A stretch of 30,104 bases of DNA, from positions 1-30,104 of the forward strand of contig JAAZNS010000044.1 in assembly GCA_012798185.1 (NCBI GenBank), read 5' to 3'. The notes under the pieces were generated by a model. It ran no database searches and was not told where the DNA came from. It worked only from the letters and a program-made list of their open reading frames with translations. Source of the DNA: Chloroflexota bacterium (GTDB lineage: Bacteria > Chloroflexota > Anaerolineae > Anaerolineales > UBA4823). Of this stretch, positions 7,925 to 15,635 are shown piece after piece (position 1 is the first letter of the stretch; the number at the start of each line of letters is the position of its first letter). A program made the translations under genes and the position numbers.

Positions 7925-9360
7925 ACCGTCGCGTTAAAATCGCTGCCACTATTGGACCTAGCAGCAAAGACGAAGCAACCATTAAAGGTTTATTAAAAGC
8001 GGGTATGAATATTGCTCGCTTGAATTTCTCTCATGGTACCCATGAGGAGCATGCGCTTATCCTTAACCGTTTAAAATCAATCGCTCATGAATTATCTTCT
8101 CCGCTGGCAATTATGCAAGACCTCCAGGGTCCAAAAATACGAGTAGGAAATATCACGGCGGGGAGTGTCAATCTAATTCCAAACCAATCGCTTAATTTGA
8201 CCATTGACCCAATTGATGGCAACGAAAATATCATTCCCGTCGATTTACCACAATTGCCCGAAATTGTTCAAGCAGGTGACCGCATCTTGCTTGATGACGG
8301 GAATTTGGAAATTTCAGTAGTAGCTGTTAGCAAGGAAATTATTCAAACCAAAGTGATTACTGGTGGGGAGTTAAAAAGCAATAAAGGAATCAACCTGCCT
8401 GGGAAGAGGATAAATATCCCAAGTTTATCGGAAAAAGATATCGAAGACCTGGCTTTTGGCTTACAACAAGGAGTTGATGCAGTTGCGTTATCTTTTGTTC
8501 GCACATCTGAGGATATTTATAATCTTAAAAATCACATCACCCGGTTGAATTCTGGGCAGAAAAATCCATCAATTATTGCCAAGATCGAAAAACCCGAAGC
8601 GTTGGATAATTTGGAATCTATCGTTTCCAACTCAGATGGTGTTATTGTTGCCCGCGGCGATTTAGGGGTTGAATTATCCCCCGCAATGGTTCCTATTATT
8701 CAAAAACGAATAATCACATGCGCCAATAATTATGGGAAGGTTGTTTTTATCGCCACCCAATTGCTTGAATCGATGATTACTAATGTGCGACCGACTCGCG
8801 CGGAAGCCTCAGATATCGCCAATGCTGTTTTTGACGGAACAGATGCTGTGCTGCTCACCGGTGAGACAGCTGCCGGGAATCACCCTGTTTTGGTTGTCCA
8901 GACCATGGATATCATCATAAAAGAAGCTGAAAAACATATGGCGGAATGGGGAAAACCATGTATTTCTTCGGCAGCATTTTCATCCTCCGATGACGCTTTT
9001 TTTATTGCACAAGCCGCTCACGAATTGGCGCGGGATAGAAACGTTGCCGCAATTTCTGTATTTACACAAACCGGTCGAACTGCTCAATTATTAGCAAAAA
9101 CACGCCCTGATGTAGATATTCTTGCATTCACCCCCAACCCCGACGTATATCATCAATTAAATATGCTTTGGGGAGTAACACCTTATTTGGTGCCGTATGT
9201 TGATACGATCGAAAACATGATCAGGGTAGTCGATGAAAAATTATTATCGTCGTCAGATTTTCAACCAGGTCAACAAATGGTAATGGTTTGTGGATTCCCT
9301 ATAAAAACAATTCGGCCTGCAAATATGACCATTATTCACACAATTGGGGAATCGATATAA
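7921..9360 (+). CDS. pyk: Pyruvate kinase
   Basis: A 479-residue glycolytic enzyme: phosphoenolpyruvate + ADP to pyruvate + ATP. The barrel motifs are all present: RLNFSHG (33-39), QGPKIR (69-74), the signature AKIEKPEALDN with K221 and E223, ARGDLG (244-249), and LTGETAAGNHP (312-322). The B domain is about 72-170 and the C-terminal regulatory domain runs from about 350 to 479. No extra phosphotransferase-like domain is appended, so this is the short form. The start overlaps the preceding stop as ATGA. Its position with alanine dehydrogenase and the CoA-transferase centres the operon on pyruvate and acyl-CoA. Confidence 0.95.
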   Translation: MNRRVKIAATIGPSSKDEATIKGLLKAGMNIARLNFSHGTHEEHALILNRLKSIAHELSSPLAIMQDLQGPKIRVGNITAGSVNLIPNQSLNLTIDPIDGNENIIPVDLPQLPEIVQAGDRILLDDGNLEISVVAVSKEIIQTKVITGGELKSNKGINLPGKRINIPSLSEKDIEDLAFGLQQGVDAVALSFVRTSEDIYNLKNHITRLNSGQKNPSIIAKIEKPEALDNLESIVSNSDGVIVARGDLGVELSPAMVPIIQKRIITCANNYGKVVFIATQLLESMITNVRPTRAEASDIANAVFDGTDAVLLTGETAAGNHPVLVVQTMDIIIKEAEKHMAEWGKPCISSAAFSSSDDAFFIAQAAHELARDRNVAAISVFTQTGRTAQLLAKTRPDVDILAFTPNPDVYHQLNMLWGVTPYLVPYVDTIENMIRVVDEKLLSSSDFQPGQQMVMVCGFPIKTIRPANMTIIHTIGESI

Positions 9361-9411
9361 ACTATTAATCTAATTACAGGGGATAAACACAATAGGGATT
9401 TAATTTTTCAT

Positions 9412-11796
9412 ATGGTCCCATTCATTCCGTATAAATCCGGAAATCCCTCGAATCGTGTAACACCTCTTGGGCGGTACCTTCCACCAATATCTGATGGCGT
9501 TGTTACCCAATGGATATCAGAAAACTTAATAGTACAAAACGAGAAAATACCTGAAGGCTGGATACTTGATCCCTTTGGATCAACACCATTAATCGCAATC
9601 GAAGCAGCAAGAGCAGGGTATCGCGTCTTGGTTGCTGCCAACAATCCAATCGCTCGGTTTTTAATCGAAATGGCAGCCAATCCCCCCTCGAAGGCAGAGT
9701 TAATAGGAGCATTGGCAGAATTAGCTGGAACAAAAAAGGGGAATGAAAGGTTAGAGCCACATATAAAATCTTTATATCGTACGATATGTGATCAATGCCA
9801 ACGGGAAGTTATTGCAGAATCTTTTCTTTGGGAAAAACAAGCAGAAGGAGAACCTCCTATACTTTTTGCCCGTCAATATCACTGTCCCTATTGCGAGAAG
9901 AAAGGTGAATTTCCGGCAATACAAGCTGATGTGGATTTTGCAGCTCAGTTTTCTGCGAGTAAACTTCATTTTGCACGTGCTCTGGAACGCGTTGCACAAA
10001 AAGATGATCCATATCGGGATAACGCCATCGAAGCATTATCTGCATATCTTCCCAGGGCAATTTATGCATTATTCACGATGATAAATAAATTAGATAGCAT
10101 CTCATTACCAGCTGATAAACTCCGCCTTTTATATGCATTGTTATTATCAACCTGTGATTACAGTTCGACTCTCTGGCCTTATCCTGCCGCGCGATCTCGC
10201 CCAAGACAATTAATGATACCAACCCGTTTTAGAGAAAATAATGTTTGGTTCTCTATGGAACAGAGTATAAATCTTTGGGCGAAAAATGATGACGGTGATG
10301 AAAAATCAATCGATATCCGAATTTGGCCTGATACTTATATCTCTTCAGGAGGAATATGCATTTTTGAAGGCAGGTTTAAAGAACTCTCAGAACATTTAAA
10401 TGAATTCCCTATACATGCCGTGATTTCTGCAATCCCTCGGCCTAATCAGCCATTTTGGACTCTATCTGCGCTTTGGGGAGGCTGGTTGTGGGGAAAAGAA
10501 GGTGTTGGCGCGTTTAAAAACGTTTTACGGAGGAGACGATATGACTGGGCATGGCATCGATATGAATTACAAACAACTTTTACCAGTATAACTGAAAACA
10601 TATCAGATGATATCCCTTTTTTGGGTCTGGTAGGAGAAGCCGAACCGGGGTTTATTACTGCACTTTTTTCAGCTGCTAATAATGCAAACCTTTTCGTTTC
10701 AGGAGTTGCCATGCGCCCCGAAAGTGGGCAATTACAAGTCATTTTTAAGAAAAATTTTTCAAAAAAAAATACAAATTCATCAAGATTATCTTCAAGTGAC
10801 GAACAATTATCCGTTGGATTAATATCTAAAGCATATTATCAGGAAACTTTGTCAAACCCTGCCAGGGAATACTTGCGTATGAGAGGGGAACCAAGCAGTT
10901 ATTTAGCGTTGCATACTGCGATATTAGCAGATTTAGCACATAAACATCTCCTTCAATTCACTTCTGCTGGATTTTCTAAAGATCTTAGCGTTTTACAAGG
11001 TGAATCAAGCCAGACATCACATGAAGAATTGGCTAAAATTCATCACATGCTCGAACAATCATTATCCTTTCGTAATGGCTTTTTACGTTATGGTGGCAGT
11101 GAAAAATCTGTTGAAGCAGGAAGTTGGTGGCTTCGGCAAGATAAAATATTCCAAGATTACACATTGAAACCTCCTCTTGCAGATCGAGTAGAAATGTCGA
11201 TCATCCGTTTTTTACAAACTCATCCCTTTACATCAATCCAGGATATCGAAAAATCACTTTGTATTGAATTCCCCGGGTTACTTACCCCTTCTCCTGAGTT
11301 GATTCAGGTTTGCTTGGAATCATACGGGGAGCAGAAGCCGCTTGAAAGTAACTTGTGGAAACTTCGTCCACAGGATGAAGCCAGCAAACGGATAGTAGAA
11401 ATCAGTGAAATGAATTCTTTATTAAATCAAATTGCTCAATCGCTTGGTTTTCAAATTCAAGGGAAAGCCCCCATAATCATGCGCGACGATCAAGGTGATA
11501 TTCAATTCATTTGGTATATCATAACAACGGGTGTTGTGAGTCCAATATTACTTGGCGAAACCCAAGAGCCGCAAAAATCCTTGATCATTCTGCCTGGCGG
11601 GCGGGCAAACCTTGTTGCCTACAAAATTCAACGCGATGCAAGATTACGGCAAGCGGTCGAGAATGGATGGCGTTTTGTGAAATTCCGTCAACTGCGTTTA
11701 ATATCAAAAAGTATTATCCTTTCAAAATCATTGCTGGAAGAACAATTAAATGCTGACTTATTAACCTATACAGCCCCTCAATTACGGTTATTGTAA
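9412..11796 (+). CDS. Zn-ribbon DNA-methylase-like protein with degenerate catalytic motif (COG1743/DUF1156-like)
   Basis: A 794-residue protein resembling adenine-specific DNA methylases that contain a Zn ribbon. Motif I, ILDPFGSTPLIAIEAARAGY (51-70), is followed by AANNP (75-79), the usual acidic/Asn loop. A zinc ribbon has C126xxC129 and C158xxC161. The expected catalytic DPPY is replaced: the segment equivalent to DPPYxxxxxYxxLSxFFxxW reads AIPRPNQPFWTLSALWGGWLW (339-360 region). Residues 404-435 resemble the late Rossmann strands. Residues 590-650 look winged-helix-like, and a conserved-looking block (LIILPGGRANLVAYKIQRDA, 724-743) lies near the end. ATG 9412 is the first usual start after the pyruvate kinase stop, 51 bases away; the Shine-Dalgarno is weak. 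No restriction or defence partner is nearby. I infer a non-catalytic or altered DNA/RNA-binding protein. Confidence 0.6.
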   Translation: MVPFIPYKSGNPSNRVTPLGRYLPPISDGVVTQWISENLIVQNEKIPEGWILDPFGSTPLIAIEAARAGYRVLVAANNPIARFLIEMAANPPSKAELIGALAELAGTKKGNERLEPHIKSLYRTICDQCQREVIAESFLWEKQAEGEPPILFARQYHCPYCEKKGEFPAIQADVDFAAQFSASKLHFARALERVAQKDDPYRDNAIEALSAYLPRAIYALFTMINKLDSISLPADKLRLLYALLLSTCDYSSTLWPYPAARSRPRQLMIPTRFRENNVWFSMEQSINLWAKNDDGDEKSIDIRIWPDTYISSGGICIFEGRFKELSEHLNEFPIHAVISAIPRPNQPFWTLSALWGGWLWGKEGVGAFKNVLRRRRYDWAWHRYELQTTFTSITENISDDIPFLGLVGEAEPGFITALFSAANNANLFVSGVAMRPESGQLQVIFKKNFSKKNTNSSRLSSSDEQLSVGLISKAYYQETLSNPAREYLRMRGEPSSYLALHTAILADLAHKHLLQFTSAGFSKDLSVLQGESSQTSHEELAKIHHMLEQSLSFRNGFLRYGGSEKSVEAGSWWLRQDKIFQDYTLKPPLADRVEMSIIRFLQTHPFTSIQDIEKSLCIEFPGLLTPSPELIQVCLESYGEQKPLESNLWKLRPQDEASKRIVEISEMNSLLNQIAQSLGFQIQGKAPIIMRDDQGDIQFIWYIITTGVVSPILLGETQEPQKSLIILPGGRANLVAYKIQRDARLRQAVENGWRFVKFRQLRLISKSIILSKSLLEEQLNADLLTYTAPQLRLL

Positions 11797-11808
11797 CCTC
11801 TTCTGTTC

Positions 11809-13257
11809 TTATGGCAACGAATTACTCATTGCCCAATCATCCCCAATGATAATTTCGATTTCGGTTGTACTGTCAGGATTATATGCGAGATTGATGCGAT
11901 TTTCACTAATATGAAAAAATTCTGTAAAAAATCGTAAAGCTAAGGGTTTTCCAGCATAAGCTGTGATTTTCGTCGTTGAAGCTGTTTGCGGCGCATCCGA
12001 AAATCCAATGACATTTGCGCCTAATCCAGTGAAATATTGCGCTGTTCTTTCCCCCAAATTAACTTGGGAACTTCCATTGATTATTGAGATTCTCGCCCCT
12101 TCGCTCGCCATTTGTTGCTGCACATTCCCAGGTGTCAAAGGATTAAGCACACCAGAAGATGCGAAGATTTCATTGCGTAACATATGAATTTTATCTGGTA
12201 TGGGTATCAAAATGCTCAACCCATCGGGTGATGTGCCAAAAATGACCATTTTCTCATTAATTATTCCCTGATAAATATTCTCTTTTGGAACCTGGCTGGC
12301 TAAAGCAGCCAATTTTAATGCATCATTTAAAGAAAGATTGGTATGTATGCCAGAAGCCAGTTCTTGATATAAATTGGGAGCCTTTGCAATAAGCGAGGGA
12401 AGCAAATCAAAACTGAGGATACGATCTCTTATCCCCAAAATTACTTGCTGCTGCCTCTTTGCCCGATCAAAATCACCTCCCTTTGTATATCGCGCTCGAG
12501 CATAAGCAAGAGCCCATTCTCCAGGCAGCACTTGTAAACCTGGTTTTAATTTCTTTTTTGTAGCCGATCCGCTCCCTAAAAGATCCACTGTGATTTCTTC
12601 GGGAACATCGATCTTAACCCCGCCTATTTCATCGATAAATTTAACAAAAGCCCCAAAATCTATTTGAGCATAATAATTTATACGCACACCAAGAAATGTC
12701 TCAACGGTATCGACAGCTAACCCGGGTCCCCCTTCAGGCAGCTTATGCGCTTCACCCAAGTAGTATGCAGTATTGATTTTTCCATGCTGATAGCCCGGAA
12801 TTGCTACCCATAAATCGCGCGGGATCGATAGTATTCCCGCCGTCTTTGTAAATGGGTCTAAAGTCAGTAAAATCATGGTGTCGCTGCGGGAATAATCTTT
12901 TTCTTCCACCCAATCCCGGTAGTCTAACCCTAATAATAATATAGTAACCCTGCTCGCGCCATCCCAAGGTGTCAGCGAAATTGCATTAGCATCTATCGAA
13001 ATTCCACTCGGTAAGATCCCGCTTCCAGTAGCATTTCCCGGGATTATATTTTCCCCCTGCTCAGCAATGATATTTCCTCCACTCAATTTTGCCTGCTTTT
13101 GATATTGATTGATCATGATTTTGTTAGCCCCCAAGTAAGCTATCCAGCCTCCTATTAAACTTAGAACCATTGTCCCAATTACAATGGTTATCGCGAATTT
13201 CTTTGAATTGCACATCATTTGAGAAATAAAATTTTTTACTTTGATCATAATTGTCAT
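11809..13257 (-). CDS. LytR-CpsA-Psr (LCP) family phosphotransferase with LytR_C domain
   Basis: A 482-residue membrane-anchored enzyme. LCP proteins transfer undecaprenyl-linked glycopolymers to peptidoglycan outside the membrane. There is one transmembrane helix (about 22-43) with a short cytoplasmic N-terminus. The LCP domain (about 105-275) shows RSDTMILLTLDP, SIPRDLWV, GKINTAYY, and ARARYTKGGDFDRAKRQQQ with the conserved Arg/Asp residues. The C-terminal LytR_C domain (about 385-475) includes ISIINGSSQVNLG. It starts immediately after the stop of the upstream gene (TAG ATG, no gap) without a clear Shine-Dalgarno, so translation is probably coupled. Convergent with the methylase-like gene, only 12 bases apart, with no terminator seen between them. 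Confidence 0.9.
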   Translation of the reverse strand: MTIMIKVKNFISQMMCNSKKFAITIVIGTMVLSLIGGWIAYLGANKIMINQYQKQAKLSGGNIIAEQGENIIPGNATGSGILPSGISIDANAISLTPWDGASRVTILLLGLDYRDWVEEKDYSRSDTMILLTLDPFTKTAGILSIPRDLWVAIPGYQHGKINTAYYLGEAHKLPEGGPGLAVDTVETFLGVRINYYAQIDFGAFVKFIDEIGGVKIDVPEEITVDLLGSGSATKKKLKPGLQVLPGEWALAYARARYTKGGDFDRAKRQQQVILGIRDRILSFDLLPSLIAKAPNLYQELASGIHTNLSLNDALKLAALASQVPKENIYQGIINEKMVIFGTSPDGLSILIPIPDKIHMLRNEIFASSGVLNPLTPGNVQQQMASEGARISIINGSSQVNLGERTAQYFTGLGANVIGFSDAPQTASTTKITAYAGKPLALRFFTEFFHISENRINLAYNPDSTTEIEIIIGDDWAMSNSLP

Positions 13258-14475
13258 CTATGATGAAGGTGTTTCTAAAGGTATTTCTGTTTGATTTTGA
13301 ATTGGTGTTGGGGTTTCTGTAGGAACCGGTTGATTAGTTGGTTCTTGGGTCACTGTTGGCACTTCTATCGTAGCAGTTGCTGGAGAAATAGTATTGGTGA
13401 TCAAAATTTGAATTGTCGGTGTTGATGTTGGGGCTTGAGTAGGTGAAACCAGTTGCCATGTTGGTGTATTAATCATAATGGTTGTTTCAGTCATTGTCGC
13501 AGTAATGGTTGAAGGTACCGGTGTTTCTGTTGGGGGCGAGCATATGTCATTGGCATCTTTTAATTTATTTTGTAATGAGTTATCTTCCTGAATCGATAAT
13601 GCTAGTGAATATTGCGATACCGCCTTGCACCAATCTTTTTTTACAACCAACTGATCGCCATATTGAATTAATGCAGACCGATATCGATTTTTTGCAATCC
13701 AGCCTGATGAATCCTGTAGATAAGGCGCTGCAGAAGCAACTTGTCCGAAATAATAAACAGCCTGCTCTGGCATCACCTCCCAAAAACTTACTCCATACAT
13801 ATACATTCTTGCCAGGTTCTGCCAAGAACTTGCTTCTGCATCTAAAGGACCAAATTTTTCTGCCAATGCCAGGTCATATATACCGCCTTCTAAATCACCC
13901 TTACTCATTATTTTTTCAACACCCAAATACCTCAATGACAGGTACATAAAACCATCCACTTTTGATACCTGGTAACTTTCATCCGATTTTCGTAACGATG
14001 CTAAGGTATCAATGGCTTTTTGCCATTCGTGTTGATTTATCAGATTGATTGCTTCCGAGTATAATTCCTCGATTGGACGAAGATCAGGGGTGGGGGTTAA
14101 AGTTGGCGTAGGTAAATTTGTGATTATCTGATTGGATAGGTTTGAACCTTTTAATGCTTCCACTAATTTCTCAGCAGCCCCCGGAAAGTTAGCGTCTTTT
14201 TCTAAGATATAGACAAAACGCTGCTGAGCTATTTTATATCTTCCAGCAGCAAGATCCTCCTCTGCTAGAATAAATTGTTCTCCTAGCGAAGATGCTAGAG
14301 CAATTTTATCCAATTGTTTAATCGAGGATAAAGCCGAGGAATACCCCAAAATTGCCCCGGTGATAGTGCTGGCACAGATAAATATCAAACAAAAGCCAGT
14401 TACGATTAATTTGGAGGTAAGCTTAATAGTATGAATTCTAGGAAAACGGATATGGATAAATGGTAATTTTTTCAT
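13258..14475 (-). CDS. Membrane-anchored helical-repeat protein with Thr/Pro-rich tail
   Basis: A 405-residue protein without a named family that I recognise. A basic N-terminus (KKLPFIHIRFPRIHTIKLT) is followed by one transmembrane helix (about 21-45). Two helical, TPR-like segments follow (about 60-110 and 135-310), separated by a TPTLTPTPD linker. The last 90 residues are extremely rich in Thr, Pro and Ser (TPTWQLVSPTQAPTSTPT), like cell-wall-spanning or glycosylated stalks. It lies outside the membrane by the positive-inside rule. It directly abuts the LCP gene, so a scaffold role in envelope polymer attachment is plausible. The stop codon is TAG. No convincing Shine-Dalgarno precedes ATG 14475; a GGGGAGAGG about 35 bases upstream is too far. 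Confidence 0.72.
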   Translation of the reverse strand: MKKLPFIHIRFPRIHTIKLTSKLIVTGFCLIFICASTITGAILGYSSALSSIKQLDKIALASSLGEQFILAEEDLAAGRYKIAQQRFVYILEKDANFPGAAEKLVEALKGSNLSNQIITNLPTPTLTPTPDLRPIEELYSEAINLINQHEWQKAIDTLASLRKSDESYQVSKVDGFMYLSLRYLGVEKIMSKGDLEGGIYDLALAEKFGPLDAEASSWQNLARMYMYGVSFWEVMPEQAVYYFGQVASAAPYLQDSSGWIAKNRYRSALIQYGDQLVVKKDWCKAVSQYSLALSIQEDNSLQNKLKDANDICSPPTETPVPSTITATMTETTIMINTPTWQLVSPTQAPTSTPTIQILITNTISPATATIEVPTVTQEPTNQPVPTETPTPIQNQTEIPLETPSS

Positions 14476-14548
14476 ATAATCATGTTACAAAATTTAAAAA
14501 CATCCTCTCCCCTTGCATTGTCCATAGACAAACTAATTTTACACGGTT

Positions 14549-14569
14549 AATTAAAAGCGTAGTTTAATT
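14549..14569. promoter_or_regulatory. AT-rich inverted repeat, possible operator
   Basis: AATTAAA, 7-base spacer, TTTAATT in the divergent region between the membrane protein gene (minus) and the Nudix-type regulator (plus). The arms are perfect but composed only of A and T in an AT-rich stretch, so chance is a real alternative. Its position would suit an autoregulatory site for the NrtR-like protein. Confidence 0.3.
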
Positions 14570-14636
14570 GTTGATTAGAAACAATAGCTAAAAAAAGATT
14601 ATCGATGATTGCAAATAATTGGGAAAAATAATTGAT

Positions 14637-15317
14637 ATGTACTCTTATCGATATCCCCGCCCAGCACTGACCGTCGACATCGTCATTTTCAGCCTTATCA
14701 ATAATCGGCTTCATACATTATTGATAAAACGAGCAAACGATCCCTATGCGCACCACTGGGCGCTGCCTGGTGGGTTCGTCGATATCTCCGAAGGCTTGGA
14801 AGAAGCCGCATTGCGCGAATTGAAAGAAGAAACCAATATTTCTATTGCTTTTTTAGAACAGTTGTACACATTCGGAGATCCTCAACGAGATCCAAGAGGC
14901 AGGGTCATATCGGTAGCTTATTATACTTTGATTCCCAAAAGAGATTCTCCTGATATACAGAGCGGTAGTGATGCCTCAGAGGTAAAGTGGTTTGCGGTAA
15001 ATTCATTACCCGAATTGGCTTTCGACCATCGATCGATAATCGGTTGTGCAATCGAGCGATTAAAATGCAAGCTGCTGCAAACAGCAATTGGTTTTCTCCT
15101 TATGCCCGATCGATTTACCCTACAAGAAATGCAGCGAACCTATGAATTTATTCTTGAACATAAATTAGAACGAATTGATTTTCGAAATCGAATGATTAAA
15201 TCAGGCATTATCGAACCAGTTCTTAAACATCGTATTGAGAAAAGACAACGTAACAGGCTTTACCGTTTCTGTAATGAAGCAGTTATCAAGTTAACATTAA
15301 AAACCAATTGCCATTAA
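14637..15317 (+). CDS. Nudix-domain transcriptional regulator, NrtR-like
   Basis: A 226-residue protein with an N-terminal Nudix domain (about 8-140) and a C-terminal winged-helix segment (about 155-200; FTLQEMQRTYEFILEHKLER). That is the architecture of NrtR, which senses ADP-ribose or related compounds and controls NAD or sugar genes. The Nudix box runs from G46 to I68: the REXXEE core is intact (R60, E61, E64, E65), but the glycine normally found two residues after it is N67. Many NrtR proteins bind but do not hydrolyse. ATG 14637 is chosen because homologues begin at this YxYPRPALTVD motif; TTG 14619 would add six residues. Both ribosome sites are weak. No NAD gene is in the window, so the regulon is unknown. 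A plain Nudix hydrolase is the alternative. Confidence 0.78.
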   Translation: MYSYRYPRPALTVDIVIFSLINNRLHTLLIKRANDPYAHHWALPGGFVDISEGLEEAALRELKEETNISIAFLEQLYTFGDPQRDPRGRVISVAYYTLIPKRDSPDIQSGSDASEVKWFAVNSLPELAFDHRSIIGCAIERLKCKLLQTAIGFLLMPDRFTLQEMQRTYEFILEHKLERIDFRNRMIKSGIIEPVLKHRIEKRQRNRLYRFCNEAVIKLTLKTNCH

Positions 15318-15330
15318 TGCTTTAGAAAAA

Positions 15331-15367
15331 ACAACACCCTTTTGGATATAATCTCAAAGGGTGTTGT
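15331..15367 (-). terminator. Strong intrinsic terminator for the 6S RNA/aspS side
   Basis: A perfect 12-bp stem (ACAACACCCTTT, 15331-15342, with 15356-15367) around a 13-base loop. On the minus strand it is followed by a run of T (complement of 15326-15330). On the plus strand no T-run follows, so it mainly serves minus-strand transcripts. Confidence 0.75.
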
Positions 15368-15373
15368 ATTGAT

Positions 15374-15396
15374 GCTGAAAAACTATCAGCTTTTTT
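15374..15396 (+). terminator. Short intrinsic terminator of the Nudix regulator gene
   Basis: GCTGA (15374-15378), 7-base loop, TCAGC (15386-15390), then six T (15391-15396). The stem is only 5 bp but the T-run is immediate. It lies 57 bases after the Nudix gene stop. Confidence 0.55.
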
Positions 15397-15401
15397 AAAA
15401 C

Positions 15402-15576
15402 GTCACCCCACTGTGTCGTGTGCAGCAAAGTTTTGAACCTGCCTTCGCAGGTTGGGTCTCGCCTGGTGTAATCCGCCTTGGCTCTGGCCTATCGCGTCAT
15501 ACACTCAAGATTGGGACCCTATTAATGAGTGTTGGCCCAAAACCGGAAAGCAGCATCACGCACACAGTAGGGTTAC
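15402..15576 (-). ncRNA. ssrS: Candidate 6S RNA
   Basis: A 175-base non-coding stretch that folds almost end to end, as 6S RNA does. The closing stem pairs ACCCUACUGUG (from 15573) with CACAGUGGGGU (to 15405), with one G-U, and continues after a bulge with GUGUG against CACGC. A large central bubble follows; its 3' strand contains a small hairpin AACCUGC/GCAGGUU, a feature seen in known 6S RNAs. An apical stem ACACUCA/UGAGUGU lies at 15532-15501. The bubble strand CGGUUUUGGGCC resembles the product-RNA template of Bacillus 6S-1. On the minus strand it has a TATAAG box 5 bases upstream and a strong terminator downstream, and it follows aspS. As I recall, bsrA of Bacillus subtilis also lies next to aspS. 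The complementary strand also folds, so orientation rests on these flanking signals. Confidence 0.6.
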
Positions 15577-15580
15577 ATTT

Positions 15581-15609
15581 CTTATACCATAAAAAAACTT
15601 GCCTGAACA
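15581..15609 (-). promoter_or_regulatory. Probable promoter of the candidate 6S RNA
   Basis: On the minus strand, TATAAG (15586-15581) lies 5 to 7 bases before the proposed 5' end. TGTTCA sits at the -35 position with a 17-base spacer, matching consensus at only 3 of 6. It falls between the aspS stop codon and the RNA. Confidence 0.45.
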
Positions 15610-15635
15610 GATAAACATTAAGAATTGAAAAAAGA

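Noticed and set aside
13509..13949. 146-codon plus-strand frame opposite the repeat protein gene
   Set aside because: It is a shadow of the minus-strand gene, without a start site or domain.
15402..15576. SRP (4.5S) RNA on the plus strand because of CCGGAAAGCAGC at 15543-15554
   Set aside because: The GGAA-like string lies near the 3' end rather than at the apex of the fold, and the preceding AGGUCC-type sequence is missing. The 6S architecture and minus-strand promoter fit better.
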